DNA of 64,000 bases from Psychrobacter frigidicola (GTDB taxonomy: Bacteria > Pseudomonadota > Gammaproteobacteria > Pseudomonadales > Moraxellaceae), in the NCBI RefSeq assembly GCF_007997305.1, contig NZ_VORZ01000001.1, positions 248,001 through 312,000 of the forward strand. Direction: 5' to 3'. Below the pieces are notes generated by a model, which did not search any database, was not told the origin of the DNA, and worked only from the letters and a program-made list of their open reading frames with translations. The position numbers and the translations under genes were made by a program. Positions 39,979-49,691 of the stretch are shown here, in pieces (within the stretch, counting starts at the first letter, position 1; each line of letters begins with the position of its first letter).

Positions 39979-40515
39979 ATGATTTATCAATATTTAGATA
40001 AAACACCTGAATTTGCCAGCCCTTTTAATGGTTGGGTGGCGGATACGGCACGGGTCATCGGCGATGTTTATTTAGGCCATCAAGCCAGCGTTTGGTTTGG
40101 CGCGGTGATTCGCGGGGATAACGAGCGCATTCATATCGGCGACTATAGCAATGTACAAGAAAATAGCGTGATTCATACCGATGCAGGCATCGAGGTGAAA
40201 ATTGGCGATTATGTCACTATCGGTCATTTAGCGATGTTACATGGCTGTGAAGTCGGCGATAATAGCTTGATTGGTATTGGCGCGGTGATACTTAATAAAG
40301 CAAAAATAGGTAAAAACTGTATAATTGGGGCCAAAGCGCTCGTCACCGAAGGCAAAGAGATTCCTGATAACTCGCTAGTGATGGGCGCACCTGCTAAAGT
40401 GGTCAAAACCTTGACTGATGAGCAAGCGGCTATGCTGAAACTGTCTGCTATGCATTACGCTGAGTGCTGCCAAAAGTTTAAAAACGGTCTCACTGAGATT
40501 GAGCAGCCAGAATAA
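39979..40515 (+). CDS. Gamma carbonic anhydrase family protein (YrdA-like)
   Basis: 178-residue left-handed beta-helix protein of the LbH family. Hexapeptide-type repeats ([36 protein letters not shown]) and the metal-binding histidines (SVIHTD and [12 protein letters not shown]) are visible, with a C-terminal helix ([12 protein letters not shown]). Many YrdA/PaaY-type members have weak or no carbonic anhydrase activity, so the true function is unsure. AAGGA precedes the ATG. An HAD phosphatase gene follows 46 bp downstream. Confidence 0.92.
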   Translation: MIYQYLDKTPEFASPFNGWVADTARVIGDVYLGHQASVWFGAVIRGDNERIHIGDYSNVQENSVIHTDAGIEVKIGDYVTIGHLAMLHGCEVGDNSLIGIGAVILNKAKIGKNCIIGAKALVTEGKEIPDNSLVMGAPAKVVKTLTDEQAAMLKLSAMHYAECCQKFKNGLTEIEQPE

Positions 40516-40561
40516 TTTTCACCGTAAATTTTTCTTAATTTTAAATACGAGTTAGTCACAC

Positions 40562-41254
40562 ATGAATTCTTTAAACAATCAGCACACGCTTGCACTATTC
40601 GACTTAGACCATACTTTGCTCGATGTCGATAGCGACTATTTATGGGGCGAGTATATCGTCAAACATAATCTGGTCGATGAGGCTGAATATCGCACGGCGA
40701 ATCAAAAGTTTTATAATGATTACATTGAAGGCACGCTTGATGCGACGGAGTATAATGAGTTTGTCGCGCAGTTTTTGGCAAGCTTACCGATGCCGCGTTT
40801 GCATGAGCTGCGCGAAGATTATATCAAGTCTGAAATTGAGCCGCATATTCGACCAAAAGCGATGGAAGTATTGTGTCAGCATATTGAGAAAGGTCACGAT
40901 GTGGTCATTATCTCTGCCACTAACGATTTTGTCGTATCGGCAATCGCTAAACGTTTTGGTATTGAAGAAGCCAATGTGTTAGCGACGCCACTAGAGATTA
41001 AAGAAGATCGATACACTGGTAAATTGACCGATAAGCCCAATTTTAAAGAAGGTAAGGTTTATCATTTGGATAAATGGATTGGTGAGCAGCAAGCGTCAGG
41101 TGTTAGCTTTGAGAAAACCTATGCTTATTCGGACTCTAAAAATGATATTCCGTTGCTAGAGTGGGCGGATGTTGCCATCTGCATATCACCTGATGACGCG
41201 CTGCATGCGCATGCATTAGCACACCGCTGGGCAGTAGAGGACTGGTCGCTTTAG
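40562..41254 (+). CDS. HAD-superfamily phosphatase, subfamily IB
   Basis: 230 residues. Motif I LFDLDHTLLDVDSDYLWG carries the nucleophile Asp and the second Asp; motif II is in VVIISATNDFVVSAIAKRFG (Ser-Ala-Thr); motif III/IV is YSDSKNDIPLLEWAD. The SerB-like IB cap is replaced by a helical insert. Members include phosphoserine phosphatase-like and lipid phosphatase enzymes; the substrate is not clear. It lies between the gamma carbonic anhydrase and prfB on the same strand. Confidence 0.9.
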   Translation: MNSLNNQHTLALFDLDHTLLDVDSDYLWGEYIVKHNLVDEAEYRTANQKFYNDYIEGTLDATEYNEFVAQFLASLPMPRLHELREDYIKSEIEPHIRPKAMEVLCQHIEKGHDVVIISATNDFVVSAIAKRFGIEEANVLATPLEIKEDRYTGKLTDKPNFKEGKVYHLDKWIGEQQASGVSFEKTYAYSDSKNDIPLLEWADVAICISPDDALHAHALAHRWAVEDWSL

Positions 41255-41369
41255 TCTATTTAATATCAAACACCTACTTTAATTTGGTTTTATATATCTA
41301 TCATATAGACCAAGCGATTCTCAATTGTCATTATAGTAATCATTATCAAATGTATTTATAGGAAAATTT

Positions 41370-42465
41370 ATGGAAATCAATCCGTACCAAGAACAAATCA
41401 AAGACTTATCCGAGCGTGGACAGGACCTTCGGAGGTATCTTTGACTTTGATGGTAAGCAAGAGCGCTTAGAAGAAGTCAATTTAGAACTAGAAAACCCTG
41501 AGCTGTGGAATAATCCTGAGCGCGCGACTGCCATTAATAAAGAAAAAAGCCTTTTAGATGGCGTCATCGATGTGGTCGTATCACTTGAGACCATTTTAGA
41601 AGACGCGTCTGCTATGCTAGATTTAGCCGTAGAAGAGAGCGATGAAACCCTGCTCGAAGAGGTACAAGCAGAATTAAACAATGCTGAAAAACGCGTGGCT
41701 GACTTAGAGTTCCGCCGGATGTTTAGCGGTGAGATGGATCCCAACAATTGCTACTTAGATATTCAATCAGGTAGTGGTGGCACCGAAGCACAAGATTGGG
41801 CAGAGATGCTATTACGTATGTATACGCGCTGGGCTGAGGCACATGACTTTAAAGTTGAAGTGATTGAGATTTCATCGGGCGGCGTCGCGGGTATCAAATC
41901 GGCAACGATTGCCATCAAAGGCGATTACGCCTTTGGCTGGTTACGTACCGAGATTGGTGTACATCGCTTAGTTCGTAAGTCACCGTTTGATAGTAATAAT
42001 GGCCGTCATACCTCGTTTGCCGCTGTTTTTATCTCGCCTGAAATTGATGATGATATCGAAATCGACATCAATCCAGCCGATTTGCGCATTGATACTTACC
42101 GCTCATCGGGCGCAGGTGGTCAGCATGTGAACACTACGGACTCTGCGGTGCGTATCACTCATGAACCATCGGGTGTCGTCGTTACCTGTCAAAATGAGCG
42201 TAGTCAGCATGGCAACAAAGCGACAGCAATGAAAATGCTGCGCGCCAAGCTGTATGAGCTGGAAATGCAAAAACGCATGGAGTCGCAACAAGCGGTGGAA
42301 GATGGTAAATCTGACGTCGGTTGGGGCAGTCAAATCCGCTCATACGTGCTTGATGACTCACGTATTAAAGACTTGCGTACTGGCGTTGAAACTTTTAATA
42401 CTGGCGCGGTACTCGATGGCGATTTAGACCAGTTTATTGAAGCCAGCCTAAAAGCGGGACTATAA
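41370..42465 (+). CDS. prfB: Peptide chain release factor 2 with programmed +1 frameshift
   Basis: Recognises UGA and UAA stops. The first 24 codons (41370–41441) are read in frame zero, TGA at 41442–41444 follows, and a +1 shift continues in the frame 41443–42465 for a total of 364 residues, matching E. coli RF2. The anticodon-like region SPF ([12 protein letters not shown]) and the catalytic GGQ ([18 protein letters not shown]) are present. Reading only the downstream frame would give a false GTG start at 41416. GGAA precedes the ATG. Confidence 0.96.
41431..41445 (+). promoter_or_regulatory. RF2 programmed frameshift site
   Basis: Sequence GGAGGTATCTTTGAC: an internal Shine–Dalgarno (GGAGG), a short spacer, the slippery CTT and the stop TGA followed by C. 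When RF2 is scarce the ribosome slips +1 at CTT instead of ending, so RF2 controls its own level. The layout matches the E. coli prfB site. Confidence 0.96.
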
Positions 42466-42515
42466 AGCCAGAACTTAACGGTTAATACTAATCATAAAAT
42501 TTCAAGGAAAAAACG

Positions 42516-42800
42516 ATGCTAAGCGTTAATAACTATTTCGATAATAAAGTGACTTCTATTGCCTTTCAAACGGCAACTAAGCCAGCTACCGTTGGGGTTA
42601 TGGAAATCGGCGACTATGAGTTCGGTACCAGTGAATTTGAGACCATGACTGTAGTTAGCGGCGCACTAACGGTTAAGTTGCCTGAAAGTGATGAATGGCA
42701 AACTTTTGATGCCGGTCAACAATTTACCGTTGAGGCCAATAAAAAATTCAACGTTAAAGTGGAAATAGAAACTGCTTATTTATGCGTATATGGTAAATAG
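42516..42800 (+). CDS. ppnP: Pyrimidine/purine nucleoside phosphorylase PpnP
   Basis: 94-residue cupin (DUF1255). It shows the family pattern: [40 protein letters not shown] and [13 protein letters not shown]. It phosphorolyses many nucleosides to free bases and ribose-1-phosphate. AAGGA precedes the ATG and a strong terminator follows, so it is the last gene of the prfB segment, 50 bp after it. Confidence 0.93.
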   Translation: MLSVNNYFDNKVTSIAFQTATKPATVGVMEIGDYEFGTSEFETMTVVSGALTVKLPESDEWQTFDAGQQFTVEANKKFNVKVEIETAYLCVYGK

Positions 42801-42824
42801 AATCTTAAACTAAAGTCCAATGAT

Positions 42825-42859
42825 AAAAAACGCCAAGTGTTCTGTGCTTGGCGTTTTTT
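42825..42859. terminator. Terminator of ppnP
   Basis: Perfect 13-bp stem (AAAAAACGCCAAG with CTTGGCGTTTTTT) with a 9-nt loop and a T-run. It may also serve the convergent GNAT gene. Confidence 0.88.
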
Positions 42860-42936
42860 TATGGTTGCTAATTCTTAATAGCTACTAACAACTGGTATTT
42901 GTTAAAAACTATTCACAGCTTAGACTACATTAGCCA

Positions 42937-43392
42937 TTATAAATCTTTGCGGTATTGCATCATATCAGTTTCAGTTGCAATATTTTTATACAGAGCTCGA
43001 GCTGGCGTATTGCCTTCTTGCGTATGCCAATAAACACGATTACAGCCTTTTTTAGCAGCAAATTCGTATACATACTCAATCAATGCACGTCCTACACCTT
43101 TTCCACGTACAGACTCATTGACATACAAGTCTTCTAAATAACAACACTCAGTTGTATTCCAAGTATTGGGATGTAGCACTACATGAGTCATGCCTACTAG
43201 CACATCATTATTCCACGCGCCAAATCCATAAATAGATACTTTGTCATCGATTAAATTGTGCCATGTTGCGTTTGTGGTTTCCAATGGCAAGCTAGTGTTA
43301 TAAAAGGTGAGATAGCTTTGCCATAGACGTAACCAAGCTTCGTAATTGGCGCTGGAGAGGGGCGCTATTTTTATTGAAGTTTTGTTTTTCAT
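42937..43392 (-). CDS. GNAT-family N-acetyltransferase
   Basis: 151 residues. The acetyl-CoA-binding motif A is clear (LEDLYVNESVRGKGVGRALI), with motif B VYWHTQEGNTPARALYKNIA. No domain besides the acetyltransferase. The acceptor (amine, amino acid, peptide or polyamine) is unknown. It is divergent from the topoisomerase gene. Confidence 0.88.
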   Translation of the reverse strand: MKNKTSIKIAPLSSANYEAWLRLWQSYLTFYNTSLPLETTNATWHNLIDDKVSIYGFGAWNNDVLVGMTHVVLHPNTWNTTECCYLEDLYVNESVRGKGVGRALIEYVYEFAAKKGCNRVYWHTQEGNTPARALYKNIATETDMMQYRKDL

Positions 43393-43609
43393 AGTATATT
43401 CGGCTTAAAGGTGGATATAGAAGAAATTGAAGCAATCAGGTTTAAAATTAACTGGCTTTTATCTGTCATCTCACTGGTGTTTAAACCCCTTATATTTTAC
43501 ACAGCCTTACACATTGTAGCTGGCAAATAAACAGCAAAAACAATGAGTTTTAATTATCCTAAATATATATCTAAAATTGTTGATAATTTAAAGCTAAGGT
43601 GAATATTTC

Positions 43610-44725
43610 ATGATTAATAAAAATACCAGCAGTGACGACTTGCGCCACGATTATGAACAGTTAGCACAGCGTGCCAATTTACGCTATGTGAGCGACGATG
43701 AACCCGGCTACGAGCGTAGACGACACGGACGTGGGTTTACTTATCGTGATACGACTGGCAAGACGGTTAAAGATAAAATTTTACGTCAGCGCTTTGACGC
43801 TTTAGTAATTCCACCGATGTGGTCGGAAGTATGGATATGCCAAGATGATAGTGGGCATCTACAATCAACAGGGCGTGACGATAAAGCACGTAAGCAGTAT
43901 CTGTACCATGCGCTGTGGGACAATGTACGCGACCAAGCCAAATTTGATGCCATGATAGGCTTTGCAGAAGCGCTACCAAACCTGCGCGCTCAGGTTGAGC
44001 AGGATTTGGATGCCGCGCCTTTATCACGCACTAATGTTCTTGCGGCTGTGGTTAAATTGCTGGAAACCACTTTAATTCGTATCGGTAATAGTCGTTATGC
44101 CAAGCTGAATAAAAGCTATGGACTCAGCACCCTCCGCAGTAAGCATGTTAGTCGAACTGATGATGGCTTAGCCTTTGATTTTGTTGGTAAAAGTGCAAAA
44201 ACCCATCATATTGAACTGCAAGATGAGCGCTTAATTGACATTATACAAGCGTGCTCAGAGCTGCCCGGTTATCAGATTTTTAAATATTTAGATGAACAAG
44301 GTCATAAACAAATTGTAGACAGCTCGGATATTAACAACTATCTGCGAGAGCATACTTGCGATAAGAATGGTAGCAACGGCAGTAATTTATACAGCGCCAA
44401 GGACTTTCGCACATGGATGGCAAGTGTCCTCGCTGCCAGTTATTTATACGATGAGCTGCAAACGCCAGCAGGAAGCGAGACATTAGCCAGCGCGGCGGAC
44501 AGTAAGGAGCGCTACTCATTGGTGACAGAAATAGTCAAAAACGTCGCTGACGAGCTGGGCAATACGCCCGCTGTTTGTCGTTCTTCTTATATTCACCCTA
44601 TTATTATTCAACAGTTCTTAGCGGGTCAGTTTTTTGAGCGTTATAAACAAGCTCGGCGTGGACGCACTAAGAAATATCAGCGCGCTGAGGAAAAAGCGCT
44701 GCTTGGGTTTTTAAGAGCTTTATAA
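43610..44725 (+). CDS. Type IB DNA topoisomerase
   Basis: Poxvirus/eukaryote-like enzyme that relaxes supercoils through a 3'-phosphotyrosine link. An N-terminal domain (GRGFTYRDTTGKTV, RQRFDALVIPPMW) is followed by the catalytic domain: Arg in TTLIRIGNSRYAKLN, Lys in HIELQD region (GKSAKTHH), Arg in KDFRTWMAS and the nucleophile Tyr327 in CRSSYIHPI. 371 residues with a basic C-terminus. Such enzymes are spread unevenly among bacteria and are often laterally moved; base use here is not visibly different from the flanks. Confidence 0.93.
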   Translation: MINKNTSSDDLRHDYEQLAQRANLRYVSDDEPGYERRRHGRGFTYRDTTGKTVKDKILRQRFDALVIPPMWSEVWICQDDSGHLQSTGRDDKARKQYLYHALWDNVRDQAKFDAMIGFAEALPNLRAQVEQDLDAAPLSRTNVLAAVVKLLETTLIRIGNSRYAKLNKSYGLSTLRSKHVSRTDDGLAFDFVGKSAKTHHIELQDERLIDIIQACSELPGYQIFKYLDEQGHKQIVDSSDINNYLREHTCDKNGSNGSNLYSAKDFRTWMASVLAASYLYDELQTPAGSETLASAADSKERYSLVTEIVKNVADELGNTPAVCRSSYIHPIIIQQFLAGQFFERYKQARRGRTKKYQRAEEKALLGFLRAL

Positions 44726-44788
44726 GAATAAGTTTGCATGGAGTCATTCTTATTAATAAGTTTTATAAGCTTAACTTATAAAATTTGA

Positions 44789-44815
44789 GTTGAAATTTCA
44801 CTAATAGTGCCATAT
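44789..44815 (+). promoter_or_regulatory. Candidate heat-shock (sigma-32) promoter of clpB
   Basis: GTTGAA (44789–44794) is followed after 13 bp by TGCCATAT (44808–44815), resembling CTTGAA-N13–17-CCCCATnT (5 of 6 and 6 of 8 matches). It lies 100 bp upstream of the clpB ATG. Confidence 0.45.
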
Positions 44816-44915
44816 ATAAATGATAGATTACGGTGAGCACTGTTTAATAAAAGAGTTACTTAATAAAAGTGCTACTGTACATATTAACTCATACTAATTA
44901 TAAAAGGACACAAAC

Positions 44916-47513
44916 ATGAGATTCGATAAATTTACTCAAAAACTGCAATCTGCTATTCAAGAAGCACAGAGTTTGGCATTAGGACGCGATCATACGGGTA
45001 TTGATCCAGTACACTTGCTTGCGGTTTTGCTACAAGATGAATCGAATTTGTCTATTTGTCAGCAGGCAGGCGCCTCTATTCCTGCACTAAAAAATGGCGT
45101 TGCTAAAGCACTTGATAATCAAGCAACTATTAGCGAGCCAACAGGTGAGGTCAATCTAAACCCGAACTCAGTGAAGATTCTTAACCTTGCCGATCGCCAA
45201 GCACAAAAAGAAAGCGATGATTTTATCGCGACTGAATGGGTAATGTTAGCTTTAGCTGAACAAGGTGAGACCAAAAAAATATTTGAAAGTGCTGGCGTGA
45301 CTGCTGCTAAGCTAAAAGCGGTCATTGAACAGCTACGCGGTGATGAAACCGTTAATAACCAAAATGCTGAAGACCAGCGTGATGCGCTAAATAAATACAC
45401 CATTAACCTGACTGAACAAGCAGAACTTGGCAAACTTGACCCAGTGATTGGTCGTGACGAAGAGATACGCCGTACCATTCAAGTGCTCTCACGCCGTACC
45501 AAAAATAACCCGGTGCTCATTGGTGAGCCAGGTGTTGGTAAAACGGCGATTGTTGAAGGCCTAGCGCAAAAAATCATCAATGGCGATGTGCCAGAAGGGT
45601 TGCGCCGTAAAGAAGTGTTGTCATTAGATTTAGGTGCTTTGATTGCGGGCGCAAAATTCCGTGGTGAGTTTGAAGAGCGTCTAAAAGCGGTACTCAGCGA
45701 TTTATCAAAGCAAGAAGGCAACGTTATCTTATTTATTGATGAGCTGCATACCTTAGTGGGTGCGGGTAAAGCAGACGGTGCGATGGATGCCGGTAATATG
45801 CTCAAGCCAGCCCTTGCGCGTGGAGAGCTGCACTGTGTCGGCGCAACGACTTTAGATGAATATCGTCAATATATTGAAAAAGATGCCGCCCTTGAGCGTC
45901 GCTTCCAAAAGGTACTGGTCGATGAGCCCACGGTTGAAGATACCATTGCGATTTTACGTGGTCTCAAAGAGCGTTATGAGCTCCATCATGCTGTCAGTAT
46001 TCAAGATAGCGCTATTATTGCTGCGGCGCGCATGAGCCATCGTTATATTACCGATCGCAAGCTCCCCGACAAAGCGATTGATTTAATTGATGAAGCCGCC
46101 AGTCGTTTACGGATGGAGATGGACAGCAAACCTGAATCACTAGGAAAGCTTGATAGCCGCTTGATTCAGCTGAAAATGGAGCGTGAAGCACTCAAAGGTG
46201 AGGAAGATGCTGGCGCTAAAGCCGAAACTAAATTACTAGATGCGCAAATAGAAGAGATAGAAAGAGAGATCGCAGACTTAACTGAAATTTGGCAAGCAGA
46301 AAAAGCACTGGTTGAAGGTAGTAAGCAGCATAAAGAAGACTTGGAAAAAGCACGTATTCAGCTAGAAAAAGTGACTCGAGAAGGTGATATTGCTGAGATG
46401 TCACGTTTGAAATATGGCGTCATTCCTGAGCTTGAAAAACAAATTGCTAAGCTTGATTTAGCAGAGCAAAAAGAGCAAAACGGTGAGCCTATTGAAATCA
46501 AGCTGCTGCGTACTAAAGTCACCGATAACGAAATTGCTGAAGTCGTCAGCGCTGCTACGGGTATTCCAGTTAATAGAATGATGCAGGGTGAGCGTGATAA
46601 ATTATTGGCGATGGAAGACCAATTGCATGAGCGCGTTATTGGCCAAGATGAAGCGGTAGAAGCCGTTGCCAATGCGGTACGCCGTAGCCGCGCTGGCTTG
46701 TCAGATCCCAACCGTCCTTCTGGGTCATTTTTATTCTTAGGGCCTACAGGGGTAGGTAAAACGGAGCTGACTAAATCTTTGGCCAACTTCTTGTTCGATA
46801 GTGAAGACTCGCTAGTGCGTATCGATATGAGTGAGTATATGGAGAAACACAGCGTTAGTCGCTTAGTGGGCGCGCCTCCCGGTTATGTTGGCTATGAAGA
46901 AGGCGGTGCGCTGACAGAAGCCGTACGTCGTAAGCCGTATAGCGTTGTATTATTTGATGAAGTTGAAAAAGCGCATCCAGATGTGTTTAATATTTTATTA
47001 CAAGTACTGGATGATGGACGCTTGACTGATTCCCAAGGTCGAGTCGTTGATTTTAAAAATACCGTTATCATTATGACCAGTAACTTGGGCTCGCATAAAA
47101 TCCAAGAGATGGTTGGCGAGAGCTATGAGGATATTAAAGCGGAAGTGATGGATTCAGTTGGTGAGCATTTCCGTCCAGAGTTCGTCAATCGTATTGATGA
47201 GATTGTGGTCTTCCATGCACTCGGTCAAGCACAAATGGCAGGTATCGCTGATATCCAAATGGAACGCTTGCGTAGTCGTTTGCAAGAGCGTGAACTAGAT
47301 ATTACCTTATCTGATGCTGCGATGAATCAGCTGGTAGAAGTAGGCTATGACCCTGTATATGGTGCGCGTCCGCTAAAACGTGCTATTCAGCAAGAGATTG
47401 AAAATCCACTCTCATTAAAATTACTGGCTGGTGATTTTGTCGCCGGTGATATCATCAAAGTCGATGTTGGTACTGACCATAAACTGACCTTTGATAAGCT
47501 TAGAATGAGCTAA
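44916..47513 (+). CDS. clpB: ATP-dependent disaggregase ClpB
   Basis: Hexameric Hsp100 that, with DnaK, resolubilises aggregates. The 865-residue protein has the Clp N-domain (1–145), AAA+ domain 1 with Walker A GEPGVGKT near 203–210, a long coiled-coil middle domain (about 405–525) that marks ClpB rather than ClpA, and AAA+ domain 2 with GPTGVGKT near 609 and arginine-rich sensor region [11 protein letters not shown] at the end. AAAGGA precedes the ATG. A probable heat-shock promoter lies upstream; a terminator follows. Confidence 0.98.
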   Translation: MRFDKFTQKLQSAIQEAQSLALGRDHTGIDPVHLLAVLLQDESNLSICQQAGASIPALKNGVAKALDNQATISEPTGEVNLNPNSVKILNLADRQAQKESDDFIATEWVMLALAEQGETKKIFESAGVTAAKLKAVIEQLRGDETVNNQNAEDQRDALNKYTINLTEQAELGKLDPVIGRDEEIRRTIQVLSRRTKNNPVLIGEPGVGKTAIVEGLAQKIINGDVPEGLRRKEVLSLDLGALIAGAKFRGEFEERLKAVLSDLSKQEGNVILFIDELHTLVGAGKADGAMDAGNMLKPALARGELHCVGATTLDEYRQYIEKDAALERRFQKVLVDEPTVEDTIAILRGLKERYELHHAVSIQDSAIIAAARMSHRYITDRKLPDKAIDLIDEAASRLRMEMDSKPESLGKLDSRLIQLKMEREALKGEEDAGAKAETKLLDAQIEEIEREIADLTEIWQAEKALVEGSKQHKEDLEKARIQLEKVTREGDIAEMSRLKYGVIPELEKQIAKLDLAEQKEQNGEPIEIKLLRTKVTDNEIAEVVSAATGIPVNRMMQGERDKLLAMEDQLHERVIGQDEAVEAVANAVRRSRAGLSDPNRPSGSFLFLGPTGVGKTELTKSLANFLFDSEDSLVRIDMSEYMEKHSVSRLVGAPPGYVGYEEGGALTEAVRRKPYSVVLFDEVEKAHPDVFNILLQVLDDGRLTDSQGRVVDFKNTVIIMTSNLGSHKIQEMVGESYEDIKAEVMDSVGEHFRPEFVNRIDEIVVFHALGQAQMAGIADIQMERLRSRLQERELDITLSDAAMNQLVEVGYDPVYGARPLKRAIQQEIENPLSLKLLAGDFVAGDIIKVDVGTDHKLTFDKLRMS

Positions 47514-47552
47514 AGACAAGTTTTCCATTGTAATCACACTACCAAACTCGAC

Positions 47553-47578
47553 CCCGCATTTGACTCAGCAAGTGCGGG
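47553..47578 (+). terminator. Terminator of clpB
   Basis: CCCGCA (47553–47558) pairs with TGCGGG (47573–47578), 14-nt loop, then a T7 run. The remaining gap to the next gene (47514–47828, 315 bp) contains only this and the promoter at 47772–47800. Confidence 0.75.
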
Positions 47579-47771
47579 TTTTTTTGAGAGTTATTATTTA
47601 CATTTAAAATACTAGCCTAAATAATGATTGAGAAATAATGAGCGTTTTTAAATTATATATCTTCCTTGTTAAGTCTTTTGTACTATACAACTGGGCAAAT
47701 AAGGTAATAAGTTTGAGGCTCATACTATAGAGATAAAGACATTGTTTTTATCAAGTTTTATTTTGTAAAAA

Positions 47772-47800
47772 TTGATAATTAAGGGTCAATTTGTTAAGGT
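47772..47800 (+). promoter_or_regulatory. Promoter of the first BCCT gene
   Basis: TTGATA (47772–47777) and TAAGGT (47795–47800) are spaced by 17 bp. The same two hexamers with the same spacing stand before the second BCCT gene, which supports function. Confidence 0.6.
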
Positions 47801-47828
47801 GATGCTCCTTATATTATGAGAGCAAAGA

Positions 47829-49478
47829 ATGGATGAGGTAAAAGTAGGCCGATTGGGCCCTTTTCCACGGGTGAGTAAACCTGTGTTTATTGTATCGATG
47901 GTATTAATCGTCGGATTTATTATTTTTGGAACTTTCTTTACCGAAACTGCGGGCCTGCTATTTAGTTTTTTACAAAAATTTATTACCCATAAGTTTGGTT
48001 GGATGTTTGTTATCCTAGTCAATGCGGCATTATTACTCTGTATCTATCTGGCCATGAGCCGCTATGGTGACATTCGTTTGGGTGCTCAAACTGAGACACC
48101 GCAATACAGCTTGTTCTCATGGATTAGCATGTTGTTCTCTGCTGGTATCGGCATTGGGCTGCTGTATTGGGGAACTGCAGAGCCGATACAACATTTTATG
48201 GCACCACCACTTGGGGAAGCTGAAACCGTCGCTGCTGCTAAGCAAGCGATGAATCTATCATTCCTGCATTGGGGTTTGCATGCTTGGGCGCTGTATACTA
48301 TCGTCGCTTTGGCCTTGGCTTATTTTCACTTTCGCCGTGGCCTACCATTATCTATTCGCTCAACCCTATATCCACTATTAGGTAAGAAGATTTATGGTCC
48401 ATGGGGACATACCGTTGATATCTTAGCCGTATTTGGCACGATGTTTGGGGTAGTAACGTCACTGGGTCTTGGGGTGATGCAGATCAACTCGGGTCTGACT
48501 AGTTTGTTCGATATTCCCAATAATATTACCATACAGTTTATGCTGATTGCTTTTGTCACTGCGATGGCAGCATTGTCAGTTATGATGGGATTGGATAAAG
48601 GGGTTAAGCGTTTAAGTGAAATCAATATTGCCCTAACTCTTATCATGTTGATATTTATGGTCGTGCTGGGACCAACCTTATTTATTTTTAACAGTTATAT
48701 TGAAAATATCGGTAATTATGTCTCAGGAATTGCTACTTTAGGCACATGGGGCGAGTCGTATAGTGGTACAGATTGGCAAAGCGCTTGGACGATATTCTAT
48801 TGGGCATGGTGGGTCAGTTGGTCGCCATTCGTTGGGATATTTATTGCGCGTATCAGCCGTGGTCGTACCATTAGAGAGTTTACGCTTGGCGTACTCCTTA
48901 TACCTATGATGATTTTGTTTTTTTGGTTCACCACTTTTGGCGGTGTTGCTATTAATATGGAGTTATTGGCGGGCGCTGATCCTAGTATGGTTAGCCCTGG
49001 ACTCATTGAAGCAGTACAAGCTGATACTGGTAGCGCTATCTTCAAACTGATTGAGTATTATCCACTGGCTAAGCCCATCACCTTGCTAATTGTAGTAATG
49101 ATTATGCTATGGTTTGTGACCTCGTCAGATTCAGCCAGTCTGGTTGTCGATATGTTGACGGCGGGCGGCGATACTAATCCACCGAAGATTCAGCGTCTAT
49201 TTTGGGCAACGACACAAGGTTTAATTGCCGCAATATTACTTGCAGCTGGTGGGCTGTCTGCACTACAAGCGGCTGCTATTATTGCGGGTTTGCCGTTTGC
49301 GTTGGTTATTTTTGTGATGATGTATGCGCTATTACGCGGATTAAGTCGAGATCGATTGATTCTCTATCGGGCGCAGCAGTACTTTATCACTGAGGAGTCG
49401 GCGGATCACAACTCGGCCAATGAGTTCGTCGATGAGCATTTGTTAACAGGGCCACCGAAGATTGTCAAAGGTGACTAA
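47829..49478 (+). CDS. BCCT-family osmolyte transporter (first of two)
   Basis: 549 residues, about twelve membrane helices, of the betaine/choline/carnitine transporter family. The glycine-rich coupling segment LFSAGIGIGLLYWGTAEPIQ (TM3) and the Trp-rich WAWWVSWSPFVGIFIARISRG (TM8) are present, together with LITIAMF-like WFVTSSDSASLVVDMLTAGG. The absence of a long cytoplasmic tail makes it unlike BetP-type osmosensors. Likely imports betaine, choline or a similar solute during osmotic or cold stress; the substrate cannot be told from the sequence. The next gene is a close paralog. Confidence 0.9.
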   Translation: MDEVKVGRLGPFPRVSKPVFIVSMVLIVGFIIFGTFFTETAGLLFSFLQKFITHKFGWMFVILVNAALLLCIYLAMSRYGDIRLGAQTETPQYSLFSWISMLFSAGIGIGLLYWGTAEPIQHFMAPPLGEAETVAAAKQAMNLSFLHWGLHAWALYTIVALALAYFHFRRGLPLSIRSTLYPLLGKKIYGPWGHTVDILAVFGTMFGVVTSLGLGVMQINSGLTSLFDIPNNITIQFMLIAFVTAMAALSVMMGLDKGVKRLSEINIALTLIMLIFMVVLGPTLFIFNSYIENIGNYVSGIATLGTWGESYSGTDWQSAWTIFYWAWWVSWSPFVGIFIARISRGRTIREFTLGVLLIPMMILFFWFTTFGGVAINMELLAGADPSMVSPGLIEAVQADTGSAIFKLIEYYPLAKPITLLIVVMIMLWFVTSSDSASLVVDMLTAGGDTNPPKIQRLFWATTQGLIAAILLAAGGLSALQAAAIIAGLPFALVIFVMMYALLRGLSRDRLILYRAQQYFITEESADHNSANEFVDEHLLTGPPKIVKGD

Positions 49479-49570
49479 AAAAAGCCGGTTACTAGGCAGA
49501 TCCTTTTTGATGTTATGTGTGCCAAGGAACTGTTTACTAAAATATAACAATTAAATTACTGCAATACTAT

Positions 49571-49598
49571 GCCCTAAGGTAGAACGCTGCCTCAGGGC
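49571..49598 (+). terminator. Terminator between the two BCCT genes
   Basis: GCCCTAAGG (49571–49579) and CCTCAGGGC (49590–49598) pair at 8 of 9 positions, 10-nt loop, followed by TTTTGCGTTTT. Confidence 0.65.
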
Positions 49599-49635
49599 TT
49601 TTGCGTTTTCAACGTCATAAGGCGTCTGCTAAGAT

Positions 49636-49664
49636 TTGATAGTTATTAACTATCTTGTTAAGGT
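49636..49664 (+). promoter_or_regulatory. Promoter of the second BCCT gene
   Basis: TTGATA (49636–49641) and TAAGGT (49659–49664), spacing 17 bp, the same as before the first BCCT gene. The spacer contains a 7-bp inverted repeat (GATAGTT…AACTATC, 49638–49654) that could be an operator. It lies after the terminator, so this gene has its own transcript. Confidence 0.6.
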
Positions 49665-49691
49665 AGGCCCTTCAAAAAATTGAGACTACTT

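Noticed and set aside
41416..42465. prfB as a shorter gene with a GTG start, or as a frameshifted pseudogene
   Set aside because: The frame-zero start, internal Shine–Dalgarno and CTT-TGA-C site form the known programmed frameshift.
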